Shown one piece after another: positions 1 through 6,270 of a stretch of 6,800 nt of DNA. The notes under the pieces were generated by a model. That model was not told the DNA's origin, searched no databases, and worked only from the letters and a program-made list of their open reading frames with translations. The position numbers and the translations under genes are program-made. Within the stretch, counting starts at the first letter, position 1, and each line of letters starts with the position of its first letter. Location: the NCBI GenBank assembly GCA_018057635.1, contig JAGPDJ010000135.1:1-6800 (forward strand), given 5' to 3'. This stretch comes from Ferruginibacter sp. (lineage in GTDB: Bacteria; Bacteroidota; Bacteroidia; Chitinophagales; Chitinophagaceae).

Positions 1-535
1 CACTGATCTTTCCTAACCCATTTTTATACCTTATCTCTGCATTTTTGATCATAAAGTCAATCAACTTCTCATTCTGTTCCAGGATTGTGAGTTTTTTTTC
101 CAGGATGATCCATTCGTAATAAAGCTGTTTTGCGTCATTAATCAATTCATTCAGTGTTGCATTCTTTTTTTCTTTTTCTACTGATGACATGGCATTCATA
201 TAAGCTGCATCGGCATTTTGTTTCTTTTTGTTCGGGAACATTTGTTGCCCGCCAATCATATACTGGCCCATACCTGTTCCTCCCATATCGTCTCTCTTCC
301 ACATGTTTGGATTATACGGAACCATCCATAGACCTGTACTGACTTCCGGCGGCATCCAGCTTTTTGCCCCTTTGGCCGCTTCGTCCATAGAGCGGATCTC
401 ATTATTATACATTCTCACAACAGGGTGTGATGTAGTAATGCTGTCAATGACAGCATCTAATGGCATAATGGATTGACCGGAAACTAAATTTCCCAATTCA
501 ACCAAAACAAGTATTAATATTATTCTCCTATTCAT
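1..535 (-). CDS. TolC-family outer-membrane efflux protein (CusC-like), 3' part beyond the left edge
   Basis: This is the N-terminal 178 residues of an outer-membrane channel that would form the exit duct of the tripartite RND pump encoded just upstream. The frame has no stop before the window edge, so the gene is cut by the window and not shown to be broken. Residues 1-20 form a secretion signal (basic MNRR, then a hydrophobic run ending near VSGQ). After it comes a TolC-like start (LDAVIDSITTSHPVVRMYNNEI) in which the repeated helix begins, and residues about 115-170 are a long charged helix typical of the periplasmic coiled-coil barrel. Residues 61-99 hold seven methionines (M61, 71, 78, 84, 89, 93, 99) and end in a QQMFPNKKK segment, a pattern I associate with copper-linked TolC proteins of Bacteroidota. 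The ATG lies 11 bases after the preceding stop, with no Shine-Dalgarno sequence, as is usual in this phylum. Family is confident; Cu/Ag assignment comes from context. Confidence 0.88.
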   Translation of the reverse strand, partial: MNRRIILILVLVELGNLVSGQSIMPLDAVIDSITTSHPVVRMYNNEIRSMDEAAKGAKSWMPPEVSTGLWMVPYNPNMWKRDDMGGTGMGQYMIGGQQMFPNKKKQNADAAYMNAMSSVEKEKKNATLNELINDAKQLYYEWIILEKKLTILEQNEKLIDFMIKNAEIRYKNGLGKIS

Positions 536-546
536 TTGGTTTAGAT

Positions 547-756
547 TTAAGTACAACAGTTTTTACCTTTTTGTATGGGCGGACAAGCTACATTTCCATA
601 GGAACAGAAAACACAACAATCGCCGGATTTTGGTTTTAACACTGTTTTACATTTTTCACAAGTATAAAAATATTGGCACGCATCCACCGGCATGTCTTTT
701 TCTTTTTGATAACCGCATTGGGGACAGGTTATGGTTGATTTTAAAATGATTTCCAT
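547..756 (-). CDS. GDCCVxC-domain small cysteine-rich protein (all-Cys form)
   Basis: A 69-residue, probably cytoplasmic protein with 11 cysteines (C11, 14, 27, 33, 36, 47, 48, 51, 58, 67, 68). It carries the family signature GDCCVFCSYGNVACPPIQ at residues 45-62. Two CxxC pairs (C11/C14 and C33/C36) resemble a zinc-ribbon-like knuckle, and the C-terminus ends in a further CC pair. The GDCCVxC family is known as a small (seleno)protein family often found beside merT/merP-type genes; its biochemical role is not established to my knowledge, though metal binding or redox chemistry is likely. Here all signature positions are ordinary TGT/TGC codons, so this copy is not a selenoprotein. It starts one base after the MerTP stop codon, which suggests translational coupling and a shared job. 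No signal peptide or membrane segment is visible. Confidence 0.9.
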   Translation of the reverse strand: MEIILKSTITCPQCGYQKEKDMPVDACQYFYTCEKCKTVLKPKSGDCCVFCSYGNVACPPIQKGKNCCT

Positions 757-757
757 A

Positions 758-1357
758 TTATTTAAGTTTTATTTCTGTGACTTTATATCCTGTTTTATCA
801 ACTGCCAATTCAATTGCTTTTATATTTGTTTTTAATGTATCAAAGGTTATGATAGCGTTCCTGTTTGCATAGGATACTTCTGATGATATGATACCGGGCA
901 ATTTATTTACTTCATGTTTTACATGTTCCTCGCAGGCGGCACACGTCATACCTTTAATTTTAACTTCTGCAATTTTATGAACCGCCCCTCCATTAATCAC
1001 CATCTCTTTTGCAGGTTTGGGGTAAAAGATTTTTGAATAATAGGGGAAGGACATCATAAGGATAGCAAATACAGTTACTAAACCAAGAAATGTTTTTGTA
1101 TGAATGAATTTTTTCTTTTCTGTTATTTCACATCCGCAATCGTCTTTTCTTACAGGTCTCAGTTTTTGATACCATGCAAAACCAATGGTAAGAATGGTAA
1201 TGCCAATTAAATATGGCCCCAATGGCTCCAGCCAGGAAAAAGACGATGCTATTCCGCTGGTGCCAGCCAGCAAAGCCAGTACAGGGGTGATGCAACAAAG
1301 CGATGCGGCAATAGCCGTTATTATTCCTGTCCCGATTATCCTATTTTGCTTTTTCAT
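758..1357 (-). CDS. merTP: Mercuric transport protein MerTP (MerT-MerP fusion)
   Basis: A 199-residue inner-membrane protein joining a MerT-like transporter to a MerP-like HMA domain. Membrane segments lie at about residues 8-32, 43-63 and 89-108. The first carries the vicinal pair C21-C22 (SLCCITP), matching the MerT metal-accepting pair. The loop between segments 2 and 3 holds C74 and C76 (DDCGCE), matching the cytosolic MerT cysteines. Residues about 129-199 form an HMA fold with GMTCAAC (C139, C142), as in MerP. By family knowledge the periplasmic HMA domain captures Hg(II) and the MerT part carries it inward, usually to a mercuric reductase. No merA or merR is visible here, so copper or another soft metal is a possible alternative substrate. 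The gene follows the CusA stop by 67 bases and is nearly contiguous with the GDCCVxC gene. The MKKQNR start directly before segment 1 fits. Confidence 0.93.
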   Translation of the reverse strand: MKKQNRIIGTGIITAIAASLCCITPVLALLAGTSGIASSFSWLEPLGPYLIGITILTIGFAWYQKLRPVRKDDCGCEITEKKKFIHTKTFLGLVTVFAILMMSFPYYSKIFYPKPAKEMVINGGAVHKIAEVKIKGMTCAACEEHVKHEVNKLPGIISSEVSYANRNAIITFDTLKTNIKAIELAVDKTGYKVTEIKLK

Positions 1358-1424
1358 ACTTTTAATATTTTGCGTCTTGCACTCCTGCTTATTCGCACTT
1401 TCTCAAAATCATATCATCATCAGT

Positions 1425-3350
1425 TTATTCTTTAACATCTATTAATTCAATTTTACCTTTACGTTTTAATTCTCTTTCCTTGATCATTTCAAAAATCACC
1501 GGGGTGATCAATAATACATAAATGGTGGAGGTGATGGTTCCGCCAATTAATGGAATAGTAATAGGCCGCATGATATCACTACCAACACCAGTTGCCCATA
1601 AAATGGGAATCAATCCAAACAAACCAACACATACGGTCATTAGTTTTGGACGAAGTCTTTTTGCTGATCCTTCAATTACAAATTCCCTGATAATAGCCGG
1701 GGTTAGTGTTGTTTTTGAATTGCCATGCTTTTCCACCATGTTTTGCATGGCTTCATTGAGGTAAATTGTCATCAGCATGGCTGTTTCAATTGCCATACCG
1801 AACAGGGCAATGAAACCCACAGCAACAGCTACAGATAAATTAACGCCATAGAAATAGACCATGAAAACGCCACCTATCAATGCAAAGGGTACGGTTATCA
1901 TGGTTACCAATGCCTCTTTAAAGGAATGATAAGTGAAATACAATATCATAAAGATGATAATGATGACAATGGGCATTATTGTTTTTAAAGTACGGTTGGC
2001 CCTGATCTGGTTTTCCCATTGGCCGCTCCACTCCAGGAAATATCCCTTTGGTAATTTGGTTGTCATCAGGTTAAGCTTTTGCTGTGCTTCTTTTACCGTG
2101 CTGCCCAGGTCTCTTTCCCTGACATTGAATAACACTGTGCCCCTCAACATCGCATTTTCGGAATTGATCATGGGTGGGCCGTCACTCAGTTTTATATCTG
2201 CAACAGCCTCTAAGGGAATGGGGCCAAAATTCATAGTCTGCACCTGTAATCTTTTAAGTTCAGAAAGGTTATTACGGAAATCCTGCCCATATCTTGCATT
2301 TACAGAAAATCGCTGACGGCCTTCAATGGTAGTGGTGAGCTTCATTCCTCCCAATGCACTTTCAATTACTGCATTCACATCATCCACACTTAAGCCGTAT
2401 CTTCCAATTTCGTCTCTCTTTATTATTATATCTATATACTTCCCACCTGTGATAGGCTCTACATACAAATCCTTTACGCCATCAATGCCCTCCAATTCCT
2501 TTTTAATGGTTTGGGCAAACACATAAATACTGTCGAGGTTCTGACCGTACACTTTTAATCCAACATCTGTACGAATGCCGGTTGAAAGCATGTTGATACG
2601 GTTGATGATAGGCTGTGTCCAACCGTTGGTAATTCCGGGTATCTGCAACTTAGCATTCAGTTCATTGATGATATCGTCTTTGCTCATACCTTTCCGCCAT
2701 TCAGCTTTTGGTTTTAAAAGGATAATGGTTTCAATCATGCTTATCGGGGAATTATCGGTCGCTGTGTTCGCCCTACCGGCTTTACCTAACACATGAGATA
2801 CTTCGGGAATGGTACTGATCAATTTATCCTGCACCTGCAATAATCTTTTTGCTTCTGAATTAGAAACATCCGGCAATGTAACAGGCATAAACAATAATGA
2901 ACCTTCATCAAGTGGTGGCATGAACTCAGAACCTAAGCGGGTCATCATAATGATACCGATTGCTAAAGCAACTACATTAATGGCAATGGTTGTTTTACGC
3001 CATCTCAAACACAATTTTAAAATGGGTGTATATATCTTTTCTAAAGTTCTTGTAATCGGATTTGCTATTTCGGGTTTCAATCTTCCTTTCAGCAAAAAAG
3101 AAATCAGTACTGGTGTTAATGTGATGGCAAGCACCGCATCAATCAGCAGTATAAATGTTTTTGTCCAGGCCAAAGGGCTGAATAGTTTCCCCTCCATACC
3201 TGTTAATAAAAACACGGGCAGGAAAGAAGTAACCACTATTATGGTTGAGTAGAATACACCCGGGCCTACCTGTTTAGATGACTTTTCAACGATGACCATC
3301 TTTTCTTCCGATGTTAATGGGTCTTTATTTCGTTTAAACCACTTTGCCAT
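1425..3350 (-). CDS. cusA: Copper/silver RND efflux pump CusA, C-terminal two-thirds (separate frame)
   Basis: A 641-residue frame covering most of a heavy-metal-efflux RND pump, from the cytosolic loop after TM4 to the C-terminus. Early membrane segments lie near residues 33-53 and 63-88, followed by the second periplasmic domain (about 140-450) and a final membrane bundle (about 455-620). The three methionines of the E. coli CusA Cu(I)/Ag(I) site (M573, M623, M672) align with M155 in FMPVTLPD, M205 in SPISMIE and M254 in RINMLSTGI. The proton-relay residues E939 and K984 align with E522 (FGMAIETAM) and K569 (RLRPKLMTV). The protein lacks TM1-4 and the first periplasmic domain, which lie in the overlapping upstream frame. 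Its ATG sits in the 17-base overlap, has no Shine-Dalgarno sequence, and may not be a true start: the reading frame is blocked by a TAA four codons upstream. Most likely this is the second part of one frameshifted cusA. Confidence 0.9.
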   Translation of the reverse strand: MAKWFKRNKDPLTSEEKMVIVEKSSKQVGPGVFYSTIIVVTSFLPVFLLTGMEGKLFSPLAWTKTFILLIDAVLAITLTPVLISFLLKGRLKPEIANPITRTLEKIYTPILKLCLRWRKTTIAINVVALAIGIIMMTRLGSEFMPPLDEGSLLFMPVTLPDVSNSEAKRLLQVQDKLISTIPEVSHVLGKAGRANTATDNSPISMIETIILLKPKAEWRKGMSKDDIINELNAKLQIPGITNGWTQPIINRINMLSTGIRTDVGLKVYGQNLDSIYVFAQTIKKELEGIDGVKDLYVEPITGGKYIDIIIKRDEIGRYGLSVDDVNAVIESALGGMKLTTTIEGRQRFSVNARYGQDFRNNLSELKRLQVQTMNFGPIPLEAVADIKLSDGPPMINSENAMLRGTVLFNVRERDLGSTVKEAQQKLNLMTTKLPKGYFLEWSGQWENQIRANRTLKTIMPIVIIIIFMILYFTYHSFKEALVTMITVPFALIGGVFMVYFYGVNLSVAVAVGFIALFGMAIETAMLMTIYLNEAMQNMVEKHGNSKTTLTPAIIREFVIEGSAKRLRPKLMTVCVGLFGLIPILWATGVGSDIMRPITIPLIGGTITSTIYVLLITPVIFEMIKERELKRKGKIELIDVKE

Positions 3351-3359
3351 GATCAGGAT
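3334..3359 (-). other. Frame-change window between the two cusA frames
   Basis: The upstream frame ends at a TAA (3336-3334), while the downstream frame is closed by a TAA at 3362-3360. A switch from one to the other must therefore occur within these 26 bases, and its direction is +1. The minus strand reads GTG GTT TAA ACG here; skipping one T gives GTG GTT AAA CGA (V V K R) and enters the downstream frame. This is consistent with a one-base insertion in the T run, a sequencing or assembly error, or less likely a +1 recoding site of the prfB kind (sense codon followed by a stop beginning with U). An ATG at 3350-3348 also permits independent coupled initiation. The octamer GTTTAAAC is self-complementary. 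Confidence 0.85.
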
Positions 3360-4641
3360 TTATTGATGAATCGAGTTTTTTTGTTTGCGCTTCACTTATA
3401 TGCCGGTAAGCATTCTCAACCATTACTATACCATCATCTACCACCACACCAATTGCTAAAGCAATACCAGTTAAAGACATGATATTGGAGGATATGCCGA
3501 ACATTTGAAGGAATATGAACCCGGCTGCAACAGATATGGGCAATTGAATAAGGATGATCAGGGCGCTGCGCCAATGGAAAAGAAAAATAAGTACCACGAT
3601 TGATACTGCGATCATTTCTTCGATCAGGGTACCTTTTACAGATTGAACAGCTTCCTGTATCAGCGTACTTCTGTCGTAAGAGGTTTTAAAAGCCACCCCT
3701 TCAGGCAAACCTTTTTCCACTTCTTTCATTTTTTCCTTTACTGCTGCAATTACTTTATTTGCATTTTCTCCATATCTCATTACTACAATACCGCCCACCA
3801 CTTCACCTTTTCCATCCATATCAAAAATGCCAAGGCGTAATTCACCACCCATTTGTACACTACCTATATCTTTTACCCTTACCGGTATTCCTTTGTAATT
3901 ATTTAAAGCAATATTCTCTACATCCTCTTTACTTTTTAAATATCCTAATCCACGAATGATATAAGCCATATCTGCCATTTCAAATTTCCGCCCTCCCACA
4001 TCATTGTTATTGGCTTTTACTTTATTCATCACATCCATCAAAGAAATATTGTAATACTGCAATTTAACCGGGTCAACTATTAACTGGTATTGCTTTTCAA
4101 AACCCCCAAACGATGCAACTTCTGCTACACCAGGAACGGTTTGCAATGCGAATTTTATGTACCAATCCTGCAAGGCCCTTTGTTCGCCAAGGTCCATTTT
4201 AGGTGCATCCAGGTGATACCAATAAATGTGACCTACTCCTGTACCATCGGGCCCCAGTGAAGGTGTTACGCCCTGTGGTAATAAACGTTGTGCAAAATTC
4301 AACCGCTCCAGCACTCTTGTACGTGCCCAATAGATATCAACATCATCTTCAAAAATCACATACACAAAACTCATCCCAAACATAGATGAACCCCGGATGT
4401 TTTTAATTTTTGGGATCCCCTGAAGATTACTCACCAATGGATAAGTAACCTGATCTTCTATTACCTGCGGACTGCGGCCCATCCATTCGGTGAAAACGAT
4501 CACCTGGTTCTCACTCAAATCCGGAATGGCATCAATTGCATTTTTTTGGATGGAGTAAATGCCATACGCAAACAGGCCGCCGGCAATGAGCAGCACGATT
4601 AACCTGTTGCGTAAAGCCAGTTCAATTAATTTTTGAACCAT
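3334..4641 (-). CDS. cusA: Copper/silver RND efflux pump CusA, N-terminal third (ends at a frameshift)
   Basis: A 435-residue frame with the start of an inner-membrane heavy-metal/proton antiporter: TM1 at about 12-30, the first periplasmic porter domain (about 40-335, including GRSPQVIEDQVTYPL and GPDGTGVGHIYWYHL), then TM2-4. TM4 carries VVVDDGIVMVENA, whose D402 aligns with the proton-relay D405 of E. coli CusA. The frame stops in the cytosolic loop soon after TM4, whereas CusA proteins are normally a single chain of about 1,040-1,070 residues. The remaining pump continues in the +1 frame from within the overlap. Removing one T from the TTT of the minus-strand GTTTAAAC would join both frames into a 1,071-residue protein with an uninterrupted charged loop. 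The gene begins 16 bases after the DUF3347 lipoprotein stop. On its own this fragment could not pump, since it lacks the metal site and half of the proton relay. Confidence 0.9.
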   Translation of the reverse strand: MVQKLIELALRNRLIVLLIAGGLFAYGIYSIQKNAIDAIPDLSENQVIVFTEWMGRSPQVIEDQVTYPLVSNLQGIPKIKNIRGSSMFGMSFVYVIFEDDVDIYWARTRVLERLNFAQRLLPQGVTPSLGPDGTGVGHIYWYHLDAPKMDLGEQRALQDWYIKFALQTVPGVAEVASFGGFEKQYQLIVDPVKLQYYNISLMDVMNKVKANNNDVGGRKFEMADMAYIIRGLGYLKSKEDVENIALNNYKGIPVRVKDIGSVQMGGELRLGIFDMDGKGEVVGGIVVMRYGENANKVIAAVKEKMKEVEKGLPEGVAFKTSYDRSTLIQEAVQSVKGTLIEEMIAVSIVVLIFLFHWRSALIILIQLPISVAAGFIFLQMFGISSNIMSLTGIALAIGVVVDDGIVMVENAYRHISEAQTKKLDSSINPDHGKVV

Positions 4642-4657
4642 GATGATGTTTTAATAA

Positions 4658-5290
4658 TTATTTAATCACTTCCTCTACTGTTCCGCAGGTAAGCATTTTA
4701 GAGCCGAAGTAGGGATTCTTTACTTCCTTCATTTCACTTAACCACATTGCACCCTGGTTTTCGTTGTACATGGGGCAATGGTCATGATACAGTGAACGGC
4801 CAGCACCAAAATTCTTTATCAACTCATACACTACCTCACTCAGCATTGCAAAATGCGAACGCTGATGACTGATCTTATCGCCGTTCTTTGCGATATGCTC
4901 CGCATGTTCTTTCAGTTCCTCTTCATTTTTATCATAGGCAGTTTTTTGTTCAGCCGTTAATAAAGACTTATCCAGTTTGCTGATAGCAGCTTGCATTGCT
5001 TTTGCTCCATTGGCAGCCTCACTGCCATTGTCATTTGCCAGCGCATTTTTTATATGCAGGTAATGATCAACCATTTCTTTAAAGGAAGCTGCTGCTTTTG
5101 CATCTACATTGGTATAGGCAATTGAAACAGCTTTCACATCTTTATCATCTGTTTCAGTTGCATGTTGAGCACTGTCTTTACTCATGTTGTTCATATCATG
5201 CTTGTCAGTTTCATTTTTGCTACCACTATTATTACAGGCAGTAATTACAATAGTACTAATGGCCAATATGCTGAAGAATATCTTTTTCAT
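4658..5290 (-). CDS. DUF3347-domain lipoprotein, putative periplasmic copper-binding partner of the Cus pump
   Basis: A 210-residue predicted lipoprotein. Residues 1-18 are a signal sequence ending in a lipobox-like ITAC, with C19 as the lipidated cysteine, followed by a flexible polar stretch rich in His, Asp and Met (about 20-55). Residues about 65-160 form an alpha-helical DUF3347-type domain. A C-terminal motif contains H169, H171, C172, M174 (YHDHCPMY) and M199, C202 (SKMLTCG), a set of soft-metal ligands. In Bacteroidota this domain is often found at the C-terminus of CusB-like membrane-fusion proteins, where it is thought to bind copper; here it stands alone. Placement 16 bases before cusA suggests that it hands metal to the pump, a role like that of CusF although the fold differs. 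Family call is from recognised motifs; the chaperone role is inferred. Confidence 0.87.
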   Translation of the reverse strand: MKKIFFSILAISTIVITACNNSGSKNETDKHDMNNMSKDSAQHATETDDKDVKAVSIAYTNVDAKAAASFKEMVDHYLHIKNALANDNGSEAANGAKAMQAAISKLDKSLLTAEQKTAYDKNEEELKEHAEHIAKNGDKISHQRSHFAMLSEVVYELIKNFGAGRSLYHDHCPMYNENQGAMWLSEMKEVKNPYFGSKMLTCGTVEEVIK

Positions 5291-5326
5291 TTTAATATTT
5301 TTTTAGATTATTTATTTGCTGGTTTA

Positions 5327-5686
5327 TTAATGCTGCTTTTCACCTTTCATTTCTTCCTTTTTCCTTTCATATTGACAGCAGCCAGGTAATTTTTCATAAA
5401 CTTTATCATCTGCTGTGTATTTTTCTGTATCGTGGCCTACTGCTGCAATTTTCTTTTGAATATCATCATTGCTTATTTTGGAAACATCATATGCTACTAC
5501 CAACAATTTAGTCTCTGTATCCCAGGCAGCGCTGGCAATACCGTCAATTTTTAAGGTTTTTTGAATGCGGCTTTTGCACATACCACATTCGCCGGATACT
5601 CTAATAGTATCAATCTTTGTTTGTGCATTAACGGAAACAGACAACATAATTACGGTAGCTAACATCAGTATTTTAAGCGATTTCAT
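5327..5686 (-). CDS. Secreted heavy-metal-associated (HMA) domain protein
   Basis: A 119-residue periplasmic protein. Residues 1-21 are a typical signal peptide (MKSLKI, hydrophobic core, cleavage near VNA-Q). Residues about 25-90 form a ferredoxin-like HMA fold with the metal site CGMC (C34, C37) in SGECGMCKSRI. This lacks the usual GMTC lead and is a variant common in secreted Bacteroidota proteins. After the domain comes a short tail with a vicinal pair C103-C104 (LPGCCQY), then a charged end terminating in His, so the protein may hold a second metal site or redox pair. By family knowledge such domains carry Cu(I), Hg(II) or related ions by thiolate exchange. The gene precedes the DUF3347 lipoprotein by 36 bases and probably shares its transcript. 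It is preceded by a 102-base spacer with two hairpins, so a separate promoter or RNA processing is possible. Confidence 0.9.
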   Translation of the reverse strand: MKSLKILMLATVIMLSVSVNAQTKIDTIRVSGECGMCKSRIQKTLKIDGIASAAWDTETKLLVVAYDVSKISNDDIQKKIAAVGHDTEKYTADDKVYEKLPGCCQYERKKEEMKGEKQH

Positions 5687-5726
5687 ATAAACTTATTTTT
5701 GAGTGTGGGAAATAAATACGATAACC

Positions 5727-5771
5727 TGGCATATATAAATGCCAACAGGCCGGCAAAATATTGCCCGGCCT
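5727..5771 (-). repeat. Two tandem inverted repeats in the HYC_CC_PP-HMA spacer (possible terminator or processing site)
   Basis: The first repeat pairs TGGCAT (5727-5732) with ATGCCA (5739-5744) around a six-base loop. The second pairs 5747-5756 (AGGCCGGCAA) with 5761-5771 (TTGCCCGGCCT), giving ten base pairs with one bulged C at 5764 and a four-base loop AATA. The second is strikingly GC-rich for this AT-rich region. It lies 17 bases after the stop of the gene at 5789 and before the HMA gene. Neither strand shows a clear T-run directly after the stems, so a classical intrinsic terminator is not proven; attenuation or mRNA-end protection is equally possible. Confidence 0.6.
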
Positions 5772-5788
5772 CAATTAAGTATAAAATC

Positions 5789-6187
5789 TTAAATCAGGAA
5801 AACACAATTGCGGATGTATACCGCAACGCCGGCACTTCGAGGAGGTGCATGGCTGATAGCATTTTGTTTTGTAACACAAGAAAAGTTCGGTAATGGAAAT
5901 TCTATATAAGAAAGAGGTAATGCTACTGAAGTCAACTGGATCAACAGAAAGCCTGCTTCAACTGTTTTCTGGTCTGTATGGCCCTTTACGAATTTTTGTT
6001 CATCTTTACAGCACCCGTTGTCTTTTTCATTGGCTTTTTCCATGCCGCATTTGCCACAGGTTTTGGAATCATTATGCCCAATTCCCCAATCAGCCAATTC
6101 GCCCATACAATAATGCATATATATTGTAGCACCGGTTGAAGTGGTGATGTACAAAAGGGCTAATATGGCAACAATGAATTTTTTCAT
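5789..6187 (-). CDS. HYC_CC_PP family small secreted protein
   Basis: A 132-residue protein recognised by the conserved elements that name its family: H25-Y26-C27 in MHYCMGE just after the N-terminal hydrophobic segment, a vicinal pair C59-C60 (GCCKDE), and P115-P116 in HAPPRS, followed by a conserved ending IRNCVFLI with C128. Additional thiols are C44 and C47 (KTCGKCG) and C104. Residues 1-20 are a signal sequence or membrane anchor, so HYC probably lies at the outer face of the membrane. The Cys/His/Met content suggests soft-metal binding, but the biochemical role of the family is not known to me. Its place between the MauE/DoxX-like gene and the HMA gene suggests a part in metal trafficking in the envelope. 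The ATG fits the signal sequence; a possible -7 box lies close upstream. Family is fairly sure, function uncertain. Confidence 0.88.
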   Translation of the reverse strand: MKKFIVAILALLYITTSTGATIYMHYCMGELADWGIGHNDSKTCGKCGMEKANEKDNGCCKDEQKFVKGHTDQKTVEAGFLLIQLTSVALPLSYIEFPLPNFSCVTKQNAISHAPPRSAGVAVYIRNCVFLI

Positions 6188-6201
6188 TATTAATACTAAT
6201 A

Positions 6202-6209
6202 CAAAAATA
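6202..6209 (-). promoter_or_regulatory. Possible Bacteroidota -7 promoter element
   Basis: The minus strand reads TATTTTTG here, matching the Bacteroidota -7 consensus TAnnTTTG. It lies 14 bases before the ATG at 6187 and would give a very short leader. No good TTTG-type -33 element occurs at the usual spacing; the nearest upstream TTG is only about 13 bases away. In AT-rich DNA such a match can arise by chance, so this is a weak call. Confidence 0.3.
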
Positions 6210-6270
6210 TAACTATTTTAATCAACATTGTTACATAATTCTACTTATTTACCCAGCGGTTTTTGTTGAT

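Noticed and set aside
154..476. Plus-strand open frames at the left end
   Set aside because: The minus strand here encodes a continuous TolC-family protein with a signal peptide; the plus-strand frames are shadows.
601..630. Selenocysteine in the GDCCVxC motif
   Set aside because: All signature positions are TGT or TGC; no in-frame TGA is present.
1358..1424. A MerR-type mer operator/promoter before merTP
   Set aside because: The 67-base gap lacks the long GTAC-centred inverted repeat of mer operators, and I see no convincing TAnnTTTG -7 box there.
3643..3959. Plus-strand open frames opposite cusA, and others such as 1185-1445, 1933-2316, 2809-3252
   Set aside because: They are antisense to well-recognised minus-strand genes, have no recognisable domains, and reflect the composition of the opposite strand.
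5687..5696. A -7 promoter box (TAAGTTTA on the minus strand) just before the HMA gene
   Set aside because: It mismatches the consensus and nearly abuts the ATG, which would leave no leader; chance AT-rich similarity is more likely.
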